From contig JAMKCF010000013.1 of assembly GCA_023634235.1 (NCBI GenBank), positions 2,790,001 to 2,854,000 on the forward strand: a stretch of DNA of 64,000 bases, in the 5' to 3' direction. The DNA comes from Pisaster brevispinus. Its lineage: Eukaryota > Echinodermata > Asteroidea > Forcipulatida > Asteriidae. The notes under the pieces are model-generated. The model saw nothing but the letters and a program-made list of their open reading frames with translations. It did not search any database and was not told the DNA's origin. Below are positions 54,346-64,000 of this stretch, one piece after another. Position 1 is the first letter of the stretch. The number at the start of each line of letters is the position of its first letter. The position numbers and the translations under genes are program-made.

Positions 54346-55544
54346 CAGCATTTTAAACAAAATCAAATCAAATAACTAACTGGGGGGGGGGGGGGCAACT
54401 ATTTCTTTTCACGGCCTAACTTGCATTTGCCAACCTGTGGAAGTTACAGCTTAGTCCTTATTAAATTAGAAGAAAAAAAATAACACAAAAATTTTGCTGG
54501 AAAACCACTGCATTTTAGTCACAACTTTTTAACACCGGAGCTTTATACCCTTCTTAACTTAACACCAAAATATTTCGATTTTTAAAATGATACGCCATTG
54601 GTGAGGTCACCACTCTACCATATCTCATATTCTAATACAGACTTTGTCGCATAACTGCAATATACACATAATTTTGCCAAACACAAACCCCCAAGCATTG
54701 CAAGAAAAATAGATTTATACATTTGACTATAATTTCTGTATCATACAATCTAAGCTTACAAATAACAAAAATGGAATAATATACATAATGCTTTTCATGG
54801 AATGCACAAAGGTTAGAAAAGTTAACACAACAAAAACACCCATTTTTTGTAATGATTTTTTATTCTACTGATTAGGGATGAACTAAGTTCACTTTTGTTT
54901 ACAACCCCCTCCTACACCCCTCCCCCCACTTCTCATGTCCACACAATTTTGTGGATAATTGGGTAGAATGCTGCCCTTTTGTGGTATGGAAAATTGTTGG
55001 AAATATTTTCTAAGACAATGTATTTGTAATACAAAGCCCTTCTCTCTTCGCGACCATACTTTTTGTTGGTGCAAATCGTGAAAATGTGGAGTATTTGCTC
55101 TCTTTTTTTTCTTTTTTTTGGGGGGGGGGGAGTGGTAAAGAAATGTTTGGAAATTTTATGTAAATTAGCTTTTCCATAATACATGTAAGTCATTCAAACA
55201 TGGTGCACTGTAAATATTTCCAGACCAAAATAGCTTATTATAACAGTGACAAACGTTCCCCATTTAACAGCAAAAGACACACCTTTTAGTCTGTGTTCAT
55301 ATGAGAGAATCCAAAGACGATAAAAGTTGGACTAGGACCCAAGACCTCTTACAAACTAGTACAGATTTCTCACCCAATCTTTGAGTTAGCTCGAAGACTG
55401 CACGCTTCCTGTTTCTTAGTAATATATTTCTCTAAATTTCATCGACAGAAATGCACTCTTTTTCCCAGGCATTCCTTCAAAAACGTATACAGCCAACCAT
55501 TCATTTCAAATACAGTTCTATAATTAAACAATAAATCCTCACGA

Positions 55545-56845
55545 CTATAACATTTTTAGAGACATATCCGGTGGCGGTTGGGGCCCGTAGACTGGGTAGG
55601 CTAGTGTGGTATCCAGTTCCTCATTGTGTTGTGTTAATGGGTTTTGCTGGTAGGCTAGCACCAGTTCCTTGAGGGAGCTATATAGATTGTATGGTTCGGC
55701 GAACCCGTACCCGGTTTGTGTGTGATTGATCTTGCAATGTCGAACTTCACCGTTTCCTTTTGCACTGAAAGACACAGGAGAAAAGCAACACATAAATTGA
55801 AAAATAGTTTTTACATGATTAGTGTTTTCTAAGCTACTGACAATTTTTTTTTTACTGTTTTAATATTCTTTATGGACTGTACGAAGAAAAAAATGACTAG
55901 AGCGGGATTTGAACCTACGACCGCCGGATTAACGTGCTGGTGCTCTACCAACTGAGCTACCTAGCCCTGATCTTGGTGGTGTCTCTATTTTGTCAATATC
56001 TTTGTTCGGGGGATGCCAGTCAGAAGTCATTCAACCTGTAACTGCCATGTAGCCAGGGATCACACCCAAGTTTACGATACAACCTGGGAAGCAGCAGCAG
56101 AGGGATCACCTTAAGGGGATGGGACTTTTATTTCAAATATCAATTTATAAACCACAAGGGAAACTGACTGGGTAAATTTTAATTAATTTGGGGTTGAACA
56201 AGGAAAAATTCACAAGAGTGGGACTTCTACCTGCGACCTTCGGCAAGTTAATCTGTTGTTACTTGTTTTCTTACTTGGCTACCTTAATGGAGACCGAAGA
56301 TAATTGGAACAAAAAGGTTTTCATGGAGGAATTCTAAAGAGAGGGATGCTCCACAAAGAATTTTGTGAACACAGAGTCTATGGGAGGATGTCAAGTGCAC
56401 GGAAAAAAAAGGAAGCAACTTGGATTGTGAAATCAAACTTCGCTTAGCATTAGATTGACTCGCACTTATTCTTTATGCCCATTTCTCGTAGGTCTCGTCG
56501 ATTCGTCTCCCATTTTTAACTTGAGGTGCCTTGTGCATTTAATTTCACAATACGATGTTTTTCTGTTTCTTTCCCCCTTCCCATTTTTCCACTCTTAAAA
56601 AAGTTATTTTACTCCCACAAATTTCATGCTTTAAATGGTATCATTCTTTTTTAAAAGTACCCCTTGATGAACACTGTTTTATTTATGGTTAATTTTCTTC
56701 ATACATTTTTGCATAAATTGTTATATTTTATCTACTCTGCTTGTTTTTACGAGCCACAGTAATTAATTTGCTTTTGTTTCTCCAAGCCCATCTGGAAATA
56801 ATTTTTTATTGTCTTGTTATTTTGTATCGTTGTGTTGGCTGAATA

Positions 56846-56910
<65 letters not shown>

Positions 56911-59900
56911 CTTAAGATCATTCTAAGCTCTTTGTGAAACCGAGCCGTGATCCAATGTAAAGCATAATCAGTTTACTAGTGCAGTCTCCACTCCATCAGA
57001 CTCATATCAAACATGGGGTAGGATTTTGAAGGGTGGGGGATTACGGTTTTATTCTAAATCACAATTCACAAAGTTTAGATTTTGGATCACCGAACGTAAG
57101 CCAAAGGTTTCTGACAGATTCAGAAAGATTCCTAAATAAAACTTTTTAAAACGTGATACTTACACAATAGAGCAAGCCCAGTCAATCCCTTGACGTGTTT
57201 GCCGGATGAGGAACGTCCCCTTAGCCTTACCCCACAGCAGCCCCTCTGCTTCGGCTCTTGTTACAGTTGGAGAAAGCCATAAATTCTCATTATGGTGAGG
57301 TAAGGAGTCAGAATCTGTCGTGTACTCACTGTAAAAAAAAGCAAGAAAATCCTTCAAATAACGACGCTGAAGTAAAAAACTGCTTTTCAGATGTCCGAGT
57401 TCATTTTCGCGTCTCCCGTGTTAGAAACAAAGACAAACTGAGCAAAGTTGGCTGTGTTTCCATGTTGATAGTATCCCTGGGTTTAGTAACTGCTCCGTTT
57501 TGCTTTGTAAGGACACTACTACACAATTCAGGGCTCGAATTTGGAATGAAAATTCATTAGACCGCAGGACCAAATTTTTGTCACAAGACCAGAATTGAAA
57601 AGGAAAAAAAAACCCACTTACACAGTTTAACATTTGGACAAGCTCTAAGAGAAGGTTGATCTCATTTGTATAATAGGCAAGTTTTATGCAATACTTGAGG
57701 AAGGATGAATGTCAACATTTGAACCAAAAACACAAGACAGCCGGACTTGTCCAGTCATGAATTTACTGGCCCGATGCTATAATCACTGGCCTCAGGCCTG
57801 CGGTATAGTGTAAATGTTTGAGCCCAGTACAATGTTTCTTTTTATTTTTCTCGGTACGGTGGCATGCTTCGGTGTCTTCTTTCAAGACGATCTCTTGCAA
57901 GCCATTCCCTGTTAGAAGTGCTATAATTAAACAAAGTAATGTTAAATGTGCACATTCACTGCTTGCTCATAACAGGTTTGGTTTTTTTTGCAATAAACTT
58001 TCAAACAAGGTTGGTTTTAAAAACAACTAATCTTCAGGCTTGGAATTGCGGGACGGTCATGGAGAGCTGAACTTAGTCCAAGTCCATAGAACACTCCAAG
58101 TTACTCAAAGAAAGACAAACCTTCCTTTGTAAATCTTTGACCTTGCTTCTTCAAGAACAAAATTCCAAGCCTGTAAATGTAACTCGGTTAGTTCACTTTT
58201 TTTTTTCCAAAATGTACTTAAAAATGACAATAAAAGCTGTGTAAAAAATAAATTGTGTGGTTTGTGATACGCTGAGTTACGTTAAACAAGCAGCTGGATG
58301 CAGGCACAATTTTAACCAAAGTTGACAAATTAACTTGGTAAGATTCCTCCAACCACAAAAAACCCAATGTAACATGATTAAGTTGATTTGGGGTTTGAAC
58401 GAAGTAAGATTGACTAGAGCGGGAAACTTGAACCTGCTACCTCCGAATTAACTTGTCGGCACTCTCTCTCTACCAACTGAGCTATCCCTAATGTTGGCGG
58501 TCTCCCTATTTTGTCAATATTTTTGTTTGAGGGTTACAGCAAGAAACCAAGATAAAGTTGAATACAAAGTCACCATTAATCAAAATTTTTGGCTGATGTT
58601 ATTGTACAAGAAAGTCAGTCATTTGAATTATTTGTGAATTGCTGATTTCGTTTTTATACCAAGCCTCTCCTCGCAAAAAAGAATCGTTCTCCTAAGATTT
58701 ATTAGTAGAGCATGAAGACAAAGAACAAAACTTTATTTCGAATCATGCACTGAAAGTATCTATCGTTTCCCAGAATTGACTTTTTGAATATTTCAAAAAC
58801 GTTGATATTGCAATTGACACCGGGGTGCAATGAACAAAAGTTTGAAACAAAACTTGTGGTTTAGCCTAGGGGTGCAATTCGGTTTTAGTTTTGTAACAGT
58901 TATGATTAATGTTTATATACAGTATATTGATGACTGGTTTTTTTTTTTGCTCACTTCCATTTTGGCAGTCGCTAAATCCAAGTTTCTCTTATTCTGTACC
59001 TGATGAAATAAAGGACAGCAATACAAAGTTTCAGAGATTTTGTTTTTTCGGTTTCTACATTCTGATTTAAAAAAAGAAATGTAAAAAAGTTGTAGAGTTG
59101 GCCGTTTCTGTGTGCCTTGTTAGTGTACAAAAACTGTGAAGGCACATAGTGTAAGTGCAGGTGATTTTGACTTTGTCAAACTCTAATCACTAAGATGGGC
59201 CTGTGGGTGTCAAGTGATTTACAGTGATTGGTACTTACTTGTCTAGATTCTCCATGCTAAGCCAGGCATTAATCTTGTCTTGTTTCACACCTTGGGTACC
59301 TAGCCACCTGGGATAATTAAATGTACAGGTCTCGGTGAGCTAAGCATTTGTAAGTCAACCGTGAAAACAATGATGCTCTATGTACAGACTTACAACTTTC
59401 AGTTCAGACGACAACACAAAAAAGGGGGGAAATCTGCCGAACGATTTATATGCATTTTGAAAATTTCCAGAAACTGTTTGACTGAGTAGAGTTAACCCAG
59501 TTTCATACTTCACACGAAAACAGCAGTTACTTGATGCAAACCATCATTTACGCACTGTTTTTCGAATTGTGACGCAGGGAAATCCGCTGTGATTATGCAA
59601 TTCGCATGAATTATGAACCAGGCTTTATGATGCTTAAAAATGATCATGTTAAAAAGCCGTTTAATTAACAAACTTAATTATAACAGTACAATAATGTTAA
59701 CTTCGGGCGGTGACTTTGGCAGATGTTGATGAAATAAAAGAGAATTAGTCTTTCCTTTTTCAAACACAACTGGTTTTACTTTTGCAGTTAAAAAATAGTG
59801 TTAACATTCGGCAATGACTGGCTTTGATGTCGGGCAATGAGGAGCAATATGTCATCTTGCTTCAACGCGGTTTTTCTTTGAAGAAAAAAAAATATTAGTC

Positions 59901-60501
59901 ATTCAAAATCAAACACGTTGAGTGTGGATAAAACAAAAGCCTCCATGCATGTTTTAAAGGTATGGTCTTAGATTGGTGCACACTCCAAAAATTTATGACC
60001 ATAAAATTTTACTTGAGTGAGAAGCACTGCAGCTGTTGATACATGTAGCATAAACTATTTTTGAGAAAGGATTCCTTTCGAAGTAACATGGTTGGCATCT
60101 GAGAGATGAATCATGCATGAATCGTTTCTCAGCTTTCAAAGGGTCGGTGTCCGTTCGCCAATGCTGTGGCAAGACATGCCGTTGGTACCCGCTGTCACCT
60201 CGCTAAACATGGATGGATTCGGTGTTCTTGTGAAAATATTGTGACAGGTAGTGAATCAGCTGGAACTTTCACATGTTCGTTTCTAATTGATTGTATCTTT
60301 CTTTCTACTTTTGCCTATAAAATCAGCATTATGTTGAAGAAGAAAAAAACCAGTCTATGACCCTACCTTTAAAACCATCCTACCCTGGAGCCCAGGAGAT
60401 AACTTGGGTATGATACAAAGTGTTGCTGCATTCTAACCCACAGAAGAACGCCACACTCCCTGACCACGTTTGATAACACAAAAGGCTGAACCAGCACCCT
60501 T

Positions 60502-60539
<38 letters not shown>

Positions 60540-63500
60540 GCACAACCATCAACTACCCTAGTGGTTCACCCGAGTGACCAGCACTTTGTTTTAAGGATTG
60601 CCGTGTCGTGACAAACGTGTGACACAATTGGCAGTGAATCACGATGGGCTAACACAGATGCAGTGACTCATTACGACACCAAGGTCCTTTATTACTGTTT
60701 GGAATTAGCCTGAGAGGGGGGAATGTTGGCGATCTGCCTAGGTCTTAGTACCTCTTTGAGATATCGTGGACATATGTATACAAAGTCCTTGAAGAGATTG
60801 ATTAAAAATAACCCTTCACCATAAAAGGTGTAGAGTAGAGAACAAACAGCAACCCCTGGACAATGTCAGCATTTATACCACAATGGTCTTACATGTAACA
60901 GGAATGTCGAGCAATATCATTAGAATTTTGTTGTCAAACTTGCCTCCAACATTTGCCATCGATATAAAAACAGTACTCAGTAGTGTTGTGCACCATTTGA
61001 AAATAACCTTTTTTATGCGTACCATAGGTGCGAACTATTCTATTGATTTCAGTCGTCACTCCATCAACGAATTTGTCGTGCTTGTCATGTTTGAGACATT
61101 GCACTACTGAGCCACTCCTGTGGAAGAAGTGTTGGCTCTAAACTATTTCTACTCTGCACACCATCATGAATTTGACTACAAGTAGTAAACTTGTAGTTGG
61201 TTTGTACTCTTTGTGTCTGAGCACTGTTTGATCTCCTCCACACTTTTGAAGAGGGGCTCCAGGGTCAAATTCAGTTTCGTGATGCACTTATTGTCCTTAT
61301 GAAAATGGGAAATAATTACAAGTCTCTAAGCTCACTTTGAAATGGTGTAATATGTCAGTGTGTTTCAGACCCTTCAGGAGCAGTTTTTGTCAAAATCCAT
61401 AAACGTTCAATGACCTCACATTTCAAGTATATGGTCTGTACAATTTTGTGCAGAGGAATTTTTTCGGTTCAGTCCTAAATTCTGATGATATTCAATCAAA
61501 ACGGCCTTGAATTTGACCTTTTGTTGCAGAAATTCCTCTTTGGAATGCACAGACCCACTTGTTTTTGATATTCGATGGCGTCACACTTCAAATTTTGCTC
61601 CGAAAGAGTATCAAATAAAATGACATTTTAACAAGAGGCTTGTATTTTTTTCCTCTTTTCCACGAGAACTCATATCTATCGGAAATTGAGTGCATCACAA
61701 AACTCAATTTGACCTTTGGCGCCCCGCTTAAAGGTCGATGTGGATTTCCACACCTGCAGAGTTACACCTCGTTCTGAGAAACACTGCAGGGGAATTTTTC
61801 TTCCCCTGGTAAACCTTGAAATTTCCTGGAACCATGAATCATTGTGAGGGGACGGCGCTTCAGTACGGCCAAGTCACCGCCGCTGGCTGGCACCGGGTGA
61901 CAAAGTCACCATGGTAACCCAATCCAGCTATATTCTCTCATCGCTGACTGATGCTGGAGTGGCACAGAGCAAGAGTCACGGTCAGGAACGAGATTTGGTC
62001 AATTTAAAAAAAAAAAATTCCTGAAAACGGCTTGCTTGCCTGGGTGGGGTCCCCCCCTTTAATCTAGACCTAGGACTTCCCAGATGTTACAGTTCGGGAG
62101 GTTTTACAGACTCTCTGCATCACCAGAAAGACAAGACTACAGGTTGGCACACAATGTGGACTATGTCTGTCTCCCTCTGGTGACCGCTTTTCTTCTTTCA
62201 AGAAAATTTGAAAGCTCAGAGAGGTTTTGAGAAAAGCTTGACATCTGGAAAAATCCTGTGAAATCCCATGCCTGAATGGTAAATTATGAATGTTCGGGGG
62301 GGGGGGGGGGGAGGGGGGGGGTACTCAAAGAGACTTGGGGGACAGGTGGGGGACAGATATCCTGACAGGAGCATCGTATTTTCCTGTAGGCAACCTAAGC
62401 TTAGGAAACATACATTCTACAACACAAAGAACACATCATCACGGTGGGGGCTTGCGTTCCTAATCCCCAATGCCCTCGCTCTCTAGCCAACAAATCCACA
62501 GCAGCCAAACAAATGTATCCAAAAGGGAATACGAAGGATTAACTTACATGACATATTGATCCCTCAGCTTGCGCAAGTCCAGAATCTGTGGTTTGATACT
62601 GTTCATGGTCCGGTCCCGCTCCCGATTGGCATCCACCTCCATTTTCAGCTCCTCCTCCAGGGCTTTCCGACTCGCGACAATCTCCCCCAAGCGTTGCTGC
62701 AACAGGGCAAAGTTCTCCATGAGCTGTTCCCTTTCCTGGGGGAGGCAGTCTTTATGATACCGCTCGTGGAGCTCCTGCTGCTCTGTGAAGACTGTGACGG
62801 TTTCATTGAAGGCCTCCAGGGCTTGACGCTTCAGCTGGATCGTCTGTTGGGAAGAGTGACAAAGGTTTACCAAGTTCCCTGTGTGCTTGTCCTGATCGTG
62901 GACACTGATGCCCAAAAAAGGAACCAGACTATTTTGCATTCTAGCCTCGGTTTGAATATAATGACTTGAATGGGAGAAAATAAAAGATGTTAACCTAACC
63001 ATGTGTGCCCTTACTTGTACTAATGTGCCTTGTTCCCATGGCAAATGCGTTGCATGAAATTTTCTGAACTCTAACACCTGGAAGGTGACTTTGACAAACA
63101 ACGCCGATGGGCTCCAAAAAGTTACTGCTTTGCAGGCATGCTTGTTAAAAACTTTCGAGCACTTGTAGGGCACTTAGTAGTGCACATCAGAATGCAAGTA
63201 CTTTGATGTAATTCCACTTCAAATGGATGGTGTTTTACACGGTCACTCTTAACTAAATACAGTAAAACATGTAGCAAGATTCGAAGTGGAACGAGTGGGG
63301 TACCAGTTGCTCTATAACTACATGCAGGTTTTGCTGGTCACCATGCTTGAGCCGGTGCATAGAGTGGATCATTCACAAGCCTAATTAAACTGTGCCATTC
63401 ATTGCCTACTTAAATTACCCAAATTTTTCAAGGCGATATCGAACGCGGTTGTGATTGACTACACTCTTCATATACTTCATCAAACTGGCACCGAGATGGC

Positions 63501-64000
63501 TGCTATGTGAGGAAGTCATAGGACGTTTTCCAAACCACGGCTTGGGCTTCGGCCAACTGTTTGAAGCCAAGCAAGGAAAGCACATGCTTTCTGAATAACT
63601 GACAGAGCCCAAGCCCAAGCCCAAGCCCAAGCCCAAGTCCAAGCCTAAGTCCAAGCCTAAGGCCAAGCCATGGTTTGGACAAAACCACGTGACACAGCAA
63701 CAAGCCACATTTTTGCCAGGTTGAGACAATGGTGCTGACCCATCATATTACACTGGCCACTCATCAGCTTACACAGCTAACATTGGACACTCTTATGCAA
63801 TTGACCCATAGGGATTTGTGGCCATAGTGGGGGGGTCAGCGGAGTTCCGTGAATGACAGAGCAAAGGGCTCCCTCTAGGTCCATCTCTCTGGATGGAGTC
63901 TACACCTTCTCTCCTTTTACCTGTAGTGATTTACTATATTCTTCATACAGCTCATCATATTGCCGGGTCTTCTCTAGATATTCTCTGTTCTTGTCCTTTA
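55545..64000 (-). CDS. PIK3R1: PI3-kinase class IA regulatory subunit (p85), 3' part only
   Basis: Adaptor that binds the p110 catalytic subunit through its inter-SH2 coiled coil and phosphotyrosine through its SH2 domains. Exons in view: 63921-64000 (continues beyond the edge), 62548-62843, 59239-59307, 57164-57328, 55545-55764; about 275 C-terminal residues, all junctions in phase. Exons 1-2 seen here are iSH2 coiled coil ([34 protein letters not shown]). The next encodes [16 protein letters not shown]. The last two form the C-terminal SH2 domain: [20 protein letters not shown] (the FLVR arginine is present), [19 protein letters not shown], and TLAYPVYGP before the stop. Vertebrates have three paralogues; an invertebrate usually has one, so the symbol denotes the family rather than strict orthology to PIK3R1. 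It converges tail-to-tail with MTG1. Confidence 0.95.
55885..56165 (-). repeat. tRNA-derived SINE, family B, near-complete copy
   Basis: Contains gactagagcgggatttgaac (box B side), ctaccaactgagctacctag (box A side) and gccagtcagaagtcattcaa, in the same order as 43150-43460. It lies in p85's last intron. A second partial end follows to about 56240. Confidence 0.8.
56845..56907. repeat. (AAT)n microsatellite
   Basis: About 21 taa/aat units without interruption. Confidence 0.95.
58385..58520 (-). repeat. SINE B fragment with tRNA part
   Basis: gattgactagagcgggaaac, ctaccaactgagctatccc and aatgttggcggtctccctat; the body beyond is truncated. Confidence 0.65.
59953..60375. mobile_element. Inverted-repeat element M2, related to M1
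   Basis: Left ttttaaaggtatggtcttag and right gaccctacctttaaaacc are inverted ends; about 423 bp. A left half alone (gttaaaggtagggtcatag) lies near 25713. The interior shares the 'gcactg..agctgttgat' block with M1. Confidence 0.65.
60502..60539. repeat. (CA)n microsatellite
   Basis: About 19 dinucleotide units with minor interruptions. Confidence 0.95.
61253..61725. mobile_element. Inverted-repeat element, 473 bp
   Basis: The left end begins ggggctccagggtcaaattc and continues cgtgatgcact. The right end carries agtgcatcacaaaactc and ends gacctttggcgcccc, an inverted copy of about 36 bp with a few mismatches. No coding. Located in a p85 intron. Confidence 0.7.
63601..63668. repeat. (CCCAAG)n hexamer repeat
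   Basis: About 11 units, decaying to tccaagcctaag at the 3' end. The minus-strand Gly-Leu frames over it are artefacts of the repeat. Confidence 0.9.

Larger units (their letters stand above)
50698..55544. other. Convergent intergenic region MTG1/p85
   Basis: No recognised gene. It contains the MTG1 3' UTR with AATAAA at 51010-51015; a dispersed repeat at about 50975-51175 (gatgtttcaaacagtatact, related to 12290-12450); a 21-bp minisatellite; a GGGCCC-type element; a SINE B scrap; and T/G homopolymer junctions. An isolated 123-codon frame at 52458-52829 is noted under findings. A weak AATAAA for p85 lies at 54859-54864 (minus). Confidence 0.55.

Noticed and set aside
62844..63173. Upstream extension of the iSH2 exon open frame
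   Set aside because: The frame runs into intron beyond the acceptor ending in ccaacag at 62844; the upstream part has no p85 similarity.
63415..63729. Gly-Leu-Gly-Leu frames on the minus strand
   Set aside because: Produced by the CCCAAG hexamer repeat inside a p85 intron.

Overview
The window is animal nuclear DNA. Genes are split into many short exons with GT..AG introns, spacing is wide, and dispersed repeats (tRNA-derived SINEs, short inverted-repeat elements, microsatellites) fill introns and intergenic DNA. The proteins are metazoan, close to vertebrate orthologues but with invertebrate-style divergence. From the repeat style (elements bounded by GGGCCCAATTTCAT or by a 'taaaggcagggtatac'-like end) I favour an echinoderm, perhaps a sea star. 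That rests on memory of repeat families and cannot be confirmed here.

Layout. (1) 878-16861, minus: TMEM259 (membralin), 10 coding exons, complete CDS of 688 codons. (2) 19715-25656, plus: BABAM1 (MERIT40), 7 coding exons, 376 codons, head-to-head with TMEM259 across about 2.85 kb; its intron 4 holds an 845-bp tandem duplication. (3) 30712-38050, minus: AS3MT (arsenite methyltransferase), 9 coding exons, 397 codons, with all four catalytic cysteines and an unusual tail of five Cys-Cys repeats. (4) 39190-41969, minus: a broken tandem copy of the first five AS3MT exons, with frameshifts, stops and a lost catalytic cysteine; an intact tRNA-Glu(TTC) lies in its first intron on the plus strand. 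(5) 43869-50697, plus: MTG1 (mitochondrial ribosome-associated GTPase), 10 exons, 319 codons. (6) 55545-64000+, minus: 3' part of a class IA PI3-kinase regulatory subunit (p85; end of iSH2, C-terminal SH2), running off the right edge.

The genes are not an operon or pathway. They are housekeeping functions: ER quality control, BRCA1-A/BRISC ubiquitin signalling, arsenic detoxification, mitoribosome assembly and PI3K signalling. Exon coordinates were derived by hand from splice sites and reading phase; every junction of the five genes keeps frame.

Most unusual items: a 678-bp element with 64-bp perfect terminal inverted repeats built of iterated GACAACTCGACGG-like units and an 8-bp target duplication (36949-37626), with relatives at 15004-15146 and 36868-36916; the five-fold Cys-Cys tail of AS3MT; the AS3MT pseudogene; the duplicated BABAM1 intron element full of TGACGTCA and CACGTG palindromes; and several short inverted-repeat families. 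I did not find a convincing new multi-gene system.
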